From JANQGH01 sp039177555 (GTDB lineage Bacteria > Pseudomonadota > Alphaproteobacteria > DSM-16000 > Inquilinaceae): a stretch of DNA of 64,000 bases. Both the position numbers and the translations under genes were made by a program. Of the stretch, positions 1 to 7,627 are shown in pieces. Every line of letters starts with the position of its first letter. Position 1 is the stretch's first letter. The stretch is from assembly GCA_039177555.1 (NCBI GenBank), contig JBCDFV010000021.1, positions 1 through 64,000 of the forward strand, in the 5' to 3' direction. The notes below the pieces were generated by a model that had not been told where the DNA came from, ran no database searches, and saw only the letters and a program-made list of their open reading frames with translations.

Positions 1-1211
1 CCGCGATCCTGGGTGCGGAGGAATACGGCGTCGGCACGGCCTCGCTGGTCGCCATGGGCTGCATCATGGTACGCCAGTGCCATTCGAACACCTGCCCCGT
101 GGGCGTCTGCGTCCAGGACCCGGCCTTGCGCGAGAAATTCACCGGCACGGCGGAAAAGGTCGTGAACCTGTTCACCTTCATGGCCGAAGAGGTACGGGAA
201 TATCTCGCCCAGCTCGGCTATCGGACCTTGAACGAGATCATCGGCCGGACCGAGCTGCTGCATCAGGTCAGCCGGGGGGCGGCCCATCTCGACGATCTCG
301 ACCTCAACCCGCTGCTGACCAAGGCCGACCCTGGCGACCAGGCGATGTATTGCACGCGCGAGGGCCGCAACGAGGTGCCGGACACGCTGGACGCGCGCAT
401 CATCAGCGACGCCAAACCGCTGTTTGAGGTCGGCGAGAAAATGCAGCTGACCTACAATGTCCGCAACACCTACCGCGCGATCGGCACGCGGATGTCGGCG
501 ATGATCACGCGCAAGTTCGGCATGTGGGGCCTGAAGCCCGGCCACGTCACCGTGCGGCTGCGCGGCTCGGCCGGCCAGTCGTTGGGGGCCTGGGCTGTTC
601 AGGGGCTGAAGCTGGAGGTCTTCGGCGACGCTAACGACTATGTCGGCAAGGGGCTGTCCGGCGGTACGATCACGGTGCGGCCGCTTACATCCAGCCCGCT
701 GACCATGGACACGGCCAGCAATACGATCATCGGCAACACGGTGCTGTATGGCGCCACGGCGGGCCGCCTGTTCGCGGCCGGCCAGGCGGGCGAGCGGTTT
801 GCTGTGCGCAATTCAGGTGCGACCGTGGTGGTGGAAGGCTGCGGATCGAACGGGTGTGAGTACATGACCGGCGGCCTCGCGGTGATCCTGGGCAGCGTGG
901 GCGACAATTTCGCCGCAGGCATGACCGGAGGGATGGCTTTTGTCTACGACGAAGACGACACGTTCGAGGACCGCATCAACACCGACAACATCGTTTGGCA
1001 GCGGATCGAGACCGCGCATTACGAACAGTTGCTCGTCAACCTGATCAACGATCATGTCACCGAGACCCAAAGTCGGCACGCCTATCGCATCCTGACCGAT
1101 TGGGACCTGGTGAAGGGCCGTTTCTGGCAGGTGGTGCCCAAGGAGATGGTCAACCGTCTGGAACAGCCCTTCCGGGCGGCGGATATCGAGCTGCGCCAGC
1201 CGGCCGAATAG
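1..1211 (+). CDS. gltB: Glutamate synthase large subunit, C-terminal part (cut by window start)
   Basis: NADPH glutamate synthase alpha subunit makes two glutamates from glutamine and 2-oxoglutarate. Only the last 402 codons are here; the reading frame enters at base 3 and the N-terminal amidotransferase and most of the FMN domain lie outside the window. Near the start comes the end of the synthase domain with the 3Fe-4S cysteines in CHSNTCPVGVC. The rest is the glycine-rich beta-helix C-terminal domain, with repeats such as GKGLSGGTITV, GNTVLYGATAGR and EYMTGG. The end (ADIELRQPAE) is normal, so the gene is complete at its 3' side. gltD is not directly downstream; a small membrane protein follows after about 100 bases. 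The identification is secure. Confidence 0.96.
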   Translation, partial: AILGAEEYGVGTASLVAMGCIMVRQCHSNTCPVGVCVQDPALREKFTGTAEKVVNLFTFMAEEVREYLAQLGYRTLNEIIGRTELLHQVSRGAAHLDDLDLNPLLTKADPGDQAMYCTREGRNEVPDTLDARIISDAKPLFEVGEKMQLTYNVRNTYRAIGTRMSAMITRKFGMWGLKPGHVTVRLRGSAGQSLGAWAVQGLKLEVFGDANDYVGKGLSGGTITVRPLTSSPLTMDTASNTIIGNTVLYGATAGRLFAAGQAGERFAVRNSGATVVVEGCGSNGCEYMTGGLAVILGSVGDNFAAGMTGGMAFVYDEDDTFEDRINTDNIVWQRIETAHYEQLLVNLINDHVTETQSRHAYRILTDWDLVKGRFWQVVPKEMVNRLEQPFRAADIELRQPAE

Positions 1212-1313
1212 AGCGGCCGAATAAACCGGCCGGATCACAACGCCCGGTTGGCTTCGCCAGCCGTTCGGTGTATGTGAGGCCGCGCCGCGCGGACGCACCG
1301 AGAATTCTCGCTT

Positions 1314-1937
1314 ATGAGGCATTGGCTGGTCAGAGTTTTGCTGAACCTCGGCGCCCTTGTGGTGGCCGCGGCGGTCGGCATTGCCGGGTTGGAGACGACC
1401 GGTTCGCCCATCGGGTTCGGCTTCAGTCTTCTGATCTATTTCTTCTTGGCTTGGGGCCTGGCTGTGCAGGCGACTAGTGGCCGAGCGCGGGTGGGCCTTG
1501 GTGCTTATCTTCGGCCACTATTCTTTACATATTGGGTGCTTGGGTCAGTCGGCTTTCTTGTTCTTGTGGTCTTTGGGGTGCTCGCAATGCTCAGCACAAC
1601 TGCGGCCGAAGCCCCTACGAACGTCACGATTCAATTTGAGTTCTCAGCATTGCTTCTGGCGGCGGGCGTCGGTCTAGGAGTAGCGATCGTTCTCCTAGTT
1701 CCTCCACTTGTCGCCATCGTCGATCGGCCACCGCCCGGCGAGCCGCTCCAAGCGCCCAATCTAATCGACAGGCAGATCACCCAGAATGCAGCCCAGCCAG
1801 CACTTGCCGCGCCGGGTGCCGTTGAGGAGGTTCGTCAGGTGCCACCGCCGCAAACGCGCGTGGATCTCCCCACCGATTTGGATCGGGAAGAAACGCTGGA
1901 GGAGTTGTTGGGCCTGGAACCGACCCGCCACGGCTAG
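1314..1937 (+). CDS. Small four-helix membrane protein, function unknown
   Basis: A 207-residue protein I do not recognise. Four hydrophobic segments are visible, at about residues 7-27, 35-55, 68-95 and 108-135. A cytosolic-looking tail of about 70 residues follows; it is rich in Pro, Gln and Glu and ends in an acidic stretch (REETLEELLGLEP). It starts 102 bases after gltB, and its stop codon overlaps the stop of the convergent LysR gene in the shared bases CTAG. The middle of the gene is somewhat richer in A/T than its neighbours. The hydrophobic pattern and intact frame support a real gene, but no function can be given. Confidence 0.7.
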   Translation: MRHWLVRVLLNLGALVVAAAVGIAGLETTGSPIGFGFSLLIYFFLAWGLAVQATSGRARVGLGAYLRPLFFTYWVLGSVGFLVLVVFGVLAMLSTTAAEAPTNVTIQFEFSALLLAAGVGLGVAIVLLVPPLVAIVDRPPPGEPLQAPNLIDRQITQNAAQPALAAPGAVEEVRQVPPPQTRVDLPTDLDREETLEELLGLEPTRHG

Positions 1938-2857
1938 GCTTCATCGAGACCGCTCTCCTGCCAATACTGGGGGCGGCCGACCTTTTCGATCAGATAGTCG
2001 ACGAACGCTCGTGTCTTGGGCGACAGATGCCGGCTGGCCGGGAAGACGGCGTAGACCGACGATTCCTGGATTTCGTAGTCGACCAGCAACCGGACCAGGG
2101 CACCCGTCTTCAGATCCGGCGTGACGACATAGTTCGACAAACGCACGATGCCGACGCCGGCCAGGGCGGCGTGGCGCAACGTCTCTGTGGCGTTGGTGCT
2201 GAGCGTGCCGTTGACGGCCACCACCCGCTGGGCGTCTTCCGGCCCGAAGCGCCAATCCATCTGGTGGGTTCGTTCAATGAAGGTCAGGCAGTTGTGGCCG
2301 CGCAGATCCTCCGGCCGTTCGGGTGTGCCGTGACGCTCCAGATAGCCGGGCGCGGCGCAAACGATGCGCCGCATCGGCGCCAGCCGCCGCGCGATCAGGC
2401 TGGAGTCCTTCAACTCCGCAATGCGAACGGCGACGTCGATACCCTCTTCGATCAGATCGACGTAGCGGTCGGCCTGGCCGACCTCCAGGCGGATGTCGGG
2501 ATAGCGCGCCAGAAAACCGGGCAGGATCGGCGCGATATGGGTCTCGCCGAAGGCGACCGGTATGTTCACCTTCAACAGCCCGCGCGGCGAACTGCCCAGC
2601 GCGGTCACGCTTTCCTCCGCCTCGGCCATCGCTTCCAGGATCGGCCGGGCGCGGTCCAGCAAGGTCCGTCCGGCCTCCGTCAGCATCAGCCGCCTTGTCG
2701 TCCGGCTCAACAGCCTGGTGCCGAGTCGGTCCTCCAAGGCCGAGATCTGCTTCGACACCGCCGAGGGGGTGAGGCCGAGCGTGCGGGCCGCCGCGGAGAA
2801 ACTGCCATCGTCGACGACCCGCACCAGAACATCCATTCCCGCCAAACGCTCCATCAT
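1934..2857 (-). CDS. LysR-family transcriptional regulator
   Basis: This 307-residue protein has the full LysR layout. The N-terminal winged helix-turn-helix (about residues 5-65, SFSAAARTLGLTPSAVSKQI) is followed by the linker helix and a periplasmic-binding-like effector domain (about 90-295). The effector-domain start PRGLLKVNIPVAFGETHIAP and the YPDIRLEV motif are typical of the aromatic/xenobiotic-type LysR subgroup (DmlR/PecT-like). The target cannot be deduced. Divergent from it, 110 bases away, is a small Arg-rich protein gene, so the region 2858-2966 probably carries both promoters. Its 3' end overlaps the convergent membrane-protein gene by four bases. Confidence 0.9.
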   Translation of the reverse strand: MMERLAGMDVLVRVVDDGSFSAAARTLGLTPSAVSKQISALEDRLGTRLLSRTTRRLMLTEAGRTLLDRARPILEAMAEAEESVTALGSSPRGLLKVNIPVAFGETHIAPILPGFLARYPDIRLEVGQADRYVDLIEEGIDVAVRIAELKDSSLIARRLAPMRRIVCAAPGYLERHGTPERPEDLRGHNCLTFIERTHQMDWRFGPEDAQRVVAVNGTLSTNATETLRHAALAGVGIVRLSNYVVTPDLKTGALVRLLVDYEIQESSVYAVFPASRHLSPKTRAFVDYLIEKVGRPQYWQESGLDEA

Positions 2858-2966
2858 GATATTTTGTCCGCTTTGGCAATAATACTGTTCCGAAATACCT
2901 GATTATGTCCTTCACGGCCAGCATCTATGGTGTCGATATCGAGATACCGAAGCATGGGAGAGCACC

Positions 2967-3140
2967 ATGATCGTGACACCGGAAGGCCATGACGACCGGA
3001 TGGCGGCGTATTTGCGAAGGGGCCGCCGGCTTCACGGCCAGGCCGTTTGCCAGGGCTTGCGTCGGCTGGGCCGCGTCTTGCTGAGGTCCGTCTCGCGGCC
3101 AAAACTGCATGCCCGCATGTCGCACAAGGTGGCCGCCTGA
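2967..3140 (+). CDS. Small arginine-rich protein (57 aa)
   Basis: A short ORF beginning MIVTPEGHDDRMAAYLRRGR. A Shine-Dalgarno-like GGGAGAG lies six bases before the ATG. The product is strongly basic (about 13 Arg and Lys) with a central amphipathic helix, LRRGRRLHGQAVCQGLRRLG. This resembles the small basic proteins related to DUF1127 that are common in alphaproteobacteria, though the DUF1127 C-terminal signature is not obvious. It is divergent from the LysR gene and precedes fzlA by 48 bases. Family knowledge would suggest an RNA-binding or regulatory role; that is inference. It could be spurious, but the ribosome binding site and the repeated LysR neighbour pattern argue for a gene. Confidence 0.55.
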   Translation: MIVTPEGHDDRMAAYLRRGRRLHGQAVCQGLRRLGRVLLRSVSRPKLHARMSHKVAA

Positions 3141-3188
3141 CAAATCCGGGTTAACCCGCATGGCGCCCTGGTATAGTGTCCGGGCGCC

Positions 3189-3857
3189 ATGCGAACCCTG
3201 TATCATTTCACCCTTCTGCCGGCCTGCCGCATCGTCCGCGGTGCGCTGGGCGAAAAGAAACTTGAGGTCGAGCTAAAGGCCGAGCGGATCTGGGAACAGC
3301 GCGACGATTTTCTCGCCGTCAATCCTGCGGGCGACGTCCCTGTTCTGATCGAGCCGGACGGCACGACGCTGACCGAGCTTTGGGTGATTACGGAGTATCT
3401 GGACGAGGTCTACCCGGACGTGCCCTTGCTGGGCGACGATCCTTTGGCCAGGGCCGAGACCCGCCGCCTGATGGTCTGGTTCGACCAGCGGTTCGGCCGC
3501 GAGGTCACCGACAATCTGGTCGGCGAAAAGGTGCTGCGTCGCTTCTACCGTACCGGCCAGCCCGTGTCCGACCGGATTCGCGAGGGCAAGGAGCGCATCG
3601 GCTTTCACCTCGACTATATCGGCTATCTGGCCGAGCAGCGGAACTGGCTGGCCGGTGAAGACCTGACCTATGCCGACCTGGTGGCGGCGGCCCATCTGTC
3701 AGCGGTCGACTATCTGGGCGATATTCCGTGGGAAAAGTACCATGAGGCGAAAAACTGGTATGCGCGCGTAAAATCGCGCCCCAGCTTTCGCCCGATCCTG
3801 GACGAGCTGGTGCCCGGGGTGGCGCCGGCCCGCCATTACCGCGACTTGGATTTCTAG
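3189..3857 (+). CDS. fzlA: GST-fold cell division protein FzlA
   Basis: FzlA of Caulobacter is a glutathione-S-transferase-like protein that binds FtsZ filaments and links the Z ring to septal wall synthesis. This 222-residue protein has the thioredoxin-like N-domain (about 1-78; NPAGDVPVL, then the helix ITEYLDEVYPD) and the helical C-domain (about 90-210). It carries stretches I associate with FzlA: REVTDNLVGEKVLRR, RNWLAGEDLTYADL and AKNWYARVKSRPSFRP, and it ends in the conserved tail HYRDLDF. Some N-domain positions are unusual (LLPACRIVRGALG, and TLTELWVI where other members have a Ser-Arg pair). A generic GST is the alternative. Its 3' end overlaps the convergent TPR gene by four bases (CTAG). 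Confidence 0.82.
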   Translation: MRTLYHFTLLPACRIVRGALGEKKLEVELKAERIWEQRDDFLAVNPAGDVPVLIEPDGTTLTELWVITEYLDEVYPDVPLLGDDPLARAETRRLMVWFDQRFGREVTDNLVGEKVLRRFYRTGQPVSDRIREGKERIGFHLDYIGYLAEQRNWLAGEDLTYADLVAAAHLSAVDYLGDIPWEKYHEAKNWYARVKSRPSFRPILDELVPGVAPARHYRDLDF

Positions 3858-4660
3858 CCGGGGTCTTCCAGCAGGCTGATCTCGCGCCGCGCGATCTCGG
3901 CGGACACGCTGTCGGGCGCCTCGTCCAAGACCGCCTGAAAGTCCAGGCGCGCACCCTCACTGTCACCCTGCCGGGCGCGAACGATCCCCCGTTCGAGAGT
4001 CAGTTCGGCAAAGTCGCCGCCCAGCTCGATGGCCTGGGTCAGATCATCGATGGCCGCGTCGAGCCTGTTCAGGCGTTGGAACGCGGAGGCGCGCAGGGCC
4101 AGCAGATCCGGCCGGTCGGGCGCCAGGTCCGTCGCCTGTTGCAGGTCTGCCAACGCGCCTTGGTCATCGTCGAGCGCCGTGCGCGCCCGGGCCCGCTGGA
4201 CCAGCAGTTGCGGATCGGGCGCCGCGATCTCGCTGGCTGCCTCCAACGCGAACACCGCGCGCTGCGGCACGTCCGCGCGCAGCCACAACCGGCCCGCCTC
4301 GCGAAACAGCCCCGCCGCATAGTCGGCATCGATGTCGGCCAGGTCGCGCGCCAGCGTTTCGAACCGGCGGGCGGCCTCATCCTCTTCGCCATTGTTGGCC
4401 AGCGCCGTTGCCGCGCACTCGCGCGCCAGATTGCCGCCGCCGTCGGTCTCCCACCGTTCGGCGTCGATCAGGGCGGCGACCGGTGACAGCGCCGCCTGCT
4501 GCAAGCATTGGCGGAAGCGTTCCTGCGGCGCCAGGTCCGGCACCTCGATCAGGCGGGGCCTGTCTTCGGCGGTTTCCTGGGCATGGGCCGGCCATGACAG
4601 TGTCATGGCGGCGGCAATCGGCGCGGCCCAAACCAGGCGCTTCTTGAGATGGCGATGCAT
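3854..4660 (-). CDS. Exported TPR-repeat protein
   Basis: A 268-residue protein with a clear Sec signal peptide: a basic start (MHRHLKKRL), a hydrophobic core, and cleavage likely after AHA near residue 28. The mature part holds helical repeats of about 34 residues, including LVQRARARTALDDDQGALAD, then LLALRASAFQRLNRLDAAID, then LTLERGIVRARQGDSEGARL. These fit at least three TPR motifs at residues 140-260. TPR domains bind proteins, so a periplasmic scaffold role is likely; no partner is evident. It converges with fzlA (stop codons overlap) and is divergent from the SDR gene. No enzymatic motif is visible. Confidence 0.8.
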   Translation of the reverse strand: MHRHLKKRLVWAAPIAAAMTLSWPAHAQETAEDRPRLIEVPDLAPQERFRQCLQQAALSPVAALIDAERWETDGGGNLARECAATALANNGEEDEAARRFETLARDLADIDADYAAGLFREAGRLWLRADVPQRAVFALEAASEIAAPDPQLLVQRARARTALDDDQGALADLQQATDLAPDRPDLLALRASAFQRLNRLDAAIDDLTQAIELGGDFAELTLERGIVRARQGDSEGARLDFQAVLDEAPDSVSAEIARREISLLEDPG

Positions 4661-4760
4661 GGCGCCTTATATCAGTCGATTGTTCTTAAACGCCAATAGG
4701 GTGAAGGGCGATCGTGGCGGTCCGATGGACCGACGCGCATGATGCCAGAGAGGTCGATCC

Positions 4761-5669
4761 GTGCCGCGACTGTTTTGCTTTGGTTTGGGATACACGGCGC
4801 TCGTCTTGGCGCGGCGGCTGAAGCAAGCAGGCTGGACCGTCGCGGGAACCTGCCGCAGCGAAGACAAGCGCAAGGCCCTGCAAGGCGAGGGCATCGACGC
4901 CTTCCTGTTCGATGATGGCAAGCCACTGGCGGACCCATCGGCGGCGCTGGCCGGCACCACCCACCTTCTGTCATCGATTGCGCCGGGGCGGGGCGCGGAC
5001 GGTGAGGCAGATTGTGTTGATCCGGTTCTCGCCGCCCATCACGATGACATTGCCGCCATCAAGCAATCGCTGCGATGGGTCGGATACCTGTCGACCACCT
5101 CGGTCTATGGCGATCGCGATGGCGCCTGGACCGATGAGACGGCGCCGCTTGGCGCCACGTCGACGCGCGGTCGGCGCAGGATCGCGGCGGAACAGGCCTG
5201 GCACGAGTGGGGGTACCAGACCGGTGTGCCGGTTCACTGTTTTCGGCTGGCCGGCATTTACGGGCCCGGCCGCAGCGCCATCGATCAACTACGGGGTGGC
5301 AAGGCACGCCGTATCGACAAGCCGGGCCAGGTGTTCAACCGGATCCATGTCGAGGACATTGCGGCGATCGTGCAGGCCTCGATCAACAGCCCGCGCGGCG
5401 GTGCCGTCTATAACTGCGCCGACGACGATCCGGCGCCGAGCCATGAGGTTGTCGCCCATGCCGCTGAACTGCTGGGCGTCGCGCCGCCGCCGCTGGTGCC
5501 TTTCGACCAGGTTGAGCTGTCGCCAATGGCGCGCAGCTTCTATGCCGAAAACAAACGTACCGACAACAAACTGATCAAGCGAGAGCTGGGCGTGCGCCTG
5601 GCCCATCCGACCTATCGTGAGGGCTTGGCTGCGCAATTGGCATGCGAAAAGGGCGGTGGAAAAGCCTAG
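4761..5669 (+). CDS. SDR-family NAD(P)-dependent epimerase/dehydratase-like protein
   Basis: A 302-residue protein of the extended short-chain dehydrogenase type, YeeZ-like. The Rossmann start is FGLGYTALVLARRL, and a strand ending YLSTTSVYG carries the usual Ser/Tyr active-site region. FHVEDIAAI-like residues (RIHVEDIAAIVQASI) and a C-terminal substrate region with KRTDNKLIKRELG are also present. Start: GTG at 4761 preceded by AGAGAGG; no ATG gives a complete Rossmann strand. In other alphaproteobacteria such an SDR is often found close to fzlA, which fits the location. The substrate is unknown; nucleotide-sugar or NADP(H)-linked reduction is possible. Confidence 0.8.
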   Translation: MPRLFCFGLGYTALVLARRLKQAGWTVAGTCRSEDKRKALQGEGIDAFLFDDGKPLADPSAALAGTTHLLSSIAPGRGADGEADCVDPVLAAHHDDIAAIKQSLRWVGYLSTTSVYGDRDGAWTDETAPLGATSTRGRRRIAAEQAWHEWGYQTGVPVHCFRLAGIYGPGRSAIDQLRGGKARRIDKPGQVFNRIHVEDIAAIVQASINSPRGGAVYNCADDDPAPSHEVVAHAAELLGVAPPPLVPFDQVELSPMARSFYAENKRTDNKLIKRELGVRLAHPTYREGLAAQLACEKGGGKA

Positions 5670-5726
5670 TCGACACCCCCATGTCGCAGCGGTCTGTTCC
5701 CTTCAACGCCTAGCGCCGGAGAGCCC

Positions 5727-6338
5727 ATGACCGCCGCCCCCGCCGCCGACACAGCGCCCAGCGCGCTCGACCTCATCCTCACCCGCCGTTCGACCAAGGC
5801 CCTTGATCTGGTCGAACCCGGCCCGAGCCCGGACGAGCTGGAGGCGCTGTTGCGGGCGGCGACGCGCGTGCCAGACCACGGCAAGCTGACCCCTTGGCGC
5901 ATCCAAGTACTGAACAAGGAAGGCCAGGCCGCCCTGGGCGATTTCCTGGCGGACCTGTTCGCGCGCGAGATACCGGAGGCCAACGACAAGCAAATCGCGT
6001 TCGAGCGGGACCGGCCGCAGCGGGCACCCCTGCTGTTGGTCGTCACCTCAAAGCCGAAGACGCCCCACAAGATCCCGGATCTTGAGCAGCTCATGTCCGC
6101 CGGTGCTGTCTGTACCACCCTGCTTCATACCGCCAACGCGCTGGGCTATGGCGCCCAATGGCTGACCGAATGGCCGGCATACCGGCCGGAGGTCTGCCGG
6201 CATCTGGGGCACGACCCCGATACCGATCAGATCGTCGGGCTGATCTATATCGGCACCCGCGCCCAGGCGCCGGACGAACGGCCGCGCCCGGACCTGTCCG
6301 ATGTGACCGAGATGTGGACGGGGCCTGCGGGCGGCTGA
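5727..6338 (+). CDS. Nitroreductase family protein, YdjA-like
   Basis: A 203-residue FMN-dependent oxidoreductase of the compact nitroreductase type. It opens with the family signature LILTRRSTKALDL (FMN-phosphate binding RRST) and then has TRVPDHGKLTPWRIQVL, a motif I know from the YdjA group. The C-terminal part has GYGAQWLTEW and LGHDPDTDQIVGLIYIGT, where the family places its FMN contacts. Electron donor and substrate cannot be told from sequence. Only five bases separate it from trmD, so the two may share a transcript. The start ATG at 5727 is preceded by GGAGAG. Confidence 0.88.
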   Translation: MTAAPAADTAPSALDLILTRRSTKALDLVEPGPSPDELEALLRAATRVPDHGKLTPWRIQVLNKEGQAALGDFLADLFAREIPEANDKQIAFERDRPQRAPLLLVVTSKPKTPHKIPDLEQLMSAGAVCTTLLHTANALGYGAQWLTEWPAYRPEVCRHLGHDPDTDQIVGLIYIGTRAQAPDERPRPDLSDVTEMWTGPAGG

Positions 6339-6343
6339 AGATC

Positions 6344-7114
6344 GTGGCGGTCCCTCGGTTGACGGTACGGGTGTTGACCCTGTTTCCCGACATGTTCCCG
6401 GGGCCGCTGGGTGTTTCGTTGGCCGGAAAGGCGCTGGCGCGCGGCGACTGGCGGTTGGAAACGCTGGACATTCGCGATTTTGCGCGCGATAAGCACCGCT
6501 CCGTCGACGACACCCCGTTTGGGGGTGGCGCCGGCATGGTCATGAAACCCGATGTCGTATCCGATGCCCTGGGCGCCGCGAAGGCCGCCGCCGGCCAGGG
6601 TGCGGCGTCGATTTACCTGTCGCCGCGTGGTCGCGTGTTCGACCAGGCGGTGGCGCGTGACCTGGCCGGACGACGGGACATCATCCTGCTGTGCGGCCGT
6701 TATGAAGGTCTGGATCAGCGGGTGATCGAGGCCCACGGGCTGGAAGAGCTGAGTTTGGGCGATTTCGTGCTGTCCGGCGGTGAGCCGGCGGCGATCGCCA
6801 TGATCGATGCCATCGTCCGACTGGTGCCCGGTGTCATGGGCAACGCGGACAGCGCGGAGGAGGAGAGTTTCGGGGACCGTTCCGGCTTGCTGGAATATCC
6901 CCATTACACGCGGCCCGCTGTTTGGCGAGGGCCGGATGGTGTCGACCGCGCGGTGCCGGAGGTGCTGACCTCCGGCCATCATGCCGAGGTTGCCGCATGG
7001 CGGCGCGGGCAGGCGGAAGATGTCACCAAGCGGCGCCGACCGGACCTTTGGCGTCGTGTCGAACGGGCGGGTTCGCAAGGGGCCGCCCAAAACAACGAAG
7101 ACCAACAAGATTGA
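6344..7114 (+). CDS. trmD: tRNA (guanine-N1)-methyltransferase TrmD
   Basis: TrmD methylates G37 of tRNAs reading codons with G in the third anticodon-adjacent position, preventing +1 frameshifts. The product (256 residues) shows the SPOUT trefoil-knot motifs LLCGRYEGLDQRVIE and ELSLGDFVLSGGEPA, and the N-terminal FPDMFPGPLGVSLAGKAL. The frame stays open much further upstream inside the nitroreductase gene, so start choice matters. GTG at 6344 gives a normal length, and TTG at 6359 is an alternative. No strong ribosome binding site is visible for either, which would fit translational coupling to the nitroreductase stop at 6338. rpsP and rimM, often next to trmD, are absent here. Confidence 0.95.
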   Translation: MAVPRLTVRVLTLFPDMFPGPLGVSLAGKALARGDWRLETLDIRDFARDKHRSVDDTPFGGGAGMVMKPDVVSDALGAAKAAAGQGAASIYLSPRGRVFDQAVARDLAGRRDIILLCGRYEGLDQRVIEAHGLEELSLGDFVLSGGEPAAIAMIDAIVRLVPGVMGNADSAEEESFGDRSGLLEYPHYTRPAVWRGPDGVDRAVPEVLTSGHHAEVAAWRRGQAEDVTKRRRPDLWRRVERAGSQGAAQNNEDQQD

Positions 7115-7138
7115 GACGTTTTAAGGAGTATCGAACCC

Positions 7139-7531
7139 ATGAACATCGTCGAACAGATCGGCCAGGAACAGGTCGAAAAGCTGACCGCCGAACGGCCGGT
7201 TCCGGAGTTTTCCGCCGGCGACACCGTGCGGGTGAACGTGAAGGTTGTCGAAGGCACACGCGAACGCGTGCAGGCTTACGAAGGCGTGTGTATCGCGCGC
7301 AAGAATGACGGCATCAACTCCAGCTTCACCGTGCGCAAGATTTCCTATGGCGAGGGCGTTGAGCGCGTGTTTCCGCTGTACAGCCCCCGGATCGATTCCA
7401 TCGAGGTCATCCGGCGCGGCGCCGTTCGCCGGGCCAAGCTGTATTACCTGCGCGATCGCCGGGGCAAGTCGGCGCGCATTGCAGAGCGCACCACCGGCCA
7501 CGGCATGAAGAAGAACACCGGGAAGTCCTGA
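7139..7531 (+). CDS. rplS: 50S ribosomal protein L19
   Basis: L19 lies at the 30S-50S interface. The 130-residue product has the family core: FSAGDTVRVNVKVVEG, RVQAYEGVCIARKN, SFTVRKISYGEGVERVFPLY, and RRAKLYYLRDRRGKSARI. It begins with a good ribosome binding site (TTTTAAGGAG eight bases upstream) and follows trmD by 24 bases, the usual trmD-rplS pairing. A strong intrinsic terminator follows the stop codon by about 30 bases, so this ends the transcript. Length and sequence are normal. Confidence 0.98.
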   Translation: MNIVEQIGQEQVEKLTAERPVPEFSAGDTVRVNVKVVEGTRERVQAYEGVCIARKNDGINSSFTVRKISYGEGVERVFPLYSPRIDSIEVIRRGAVRRAKLYYLRDRRGKSARIAERTTGHGMKKNTGKS

Positions 7532-7559
7532 CCGGTCCCGAGGTCACGACGTCACGAAA

Positions 7560-7591
7560 AAAGCCGCCCCGTTGAGGGCGGCTTTCTTCTT
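7560..7591 (+). terminator. Rho-independent terminator after rplS
   Basis: A perfect ten-base-pair stem, AAAGCCGCCC with GGGCGGCTTT, closes a six-base loop (CGTTGA) and runs into TTTCTTCTT. The A run before the stem means it could also work leftwards for the convergent gene at 7628-9010, though that gene ends about 37 bases away on the other side. Confidence 0.93.
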
Positions 7592-7627
7592 GGTGGGACA
7601 GGAGGGTCCCAAGGCGTTCGGCGCGCC

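Noticed and set aside
1212..1313. GC-rich hairpin GGTTGGC-ttc-GCCAGCC after gltB as terminator
   Set aside because: There is no U run and the stem includes a G-U pair; with only 100 bases to the next gene it is not a convincing terminator.
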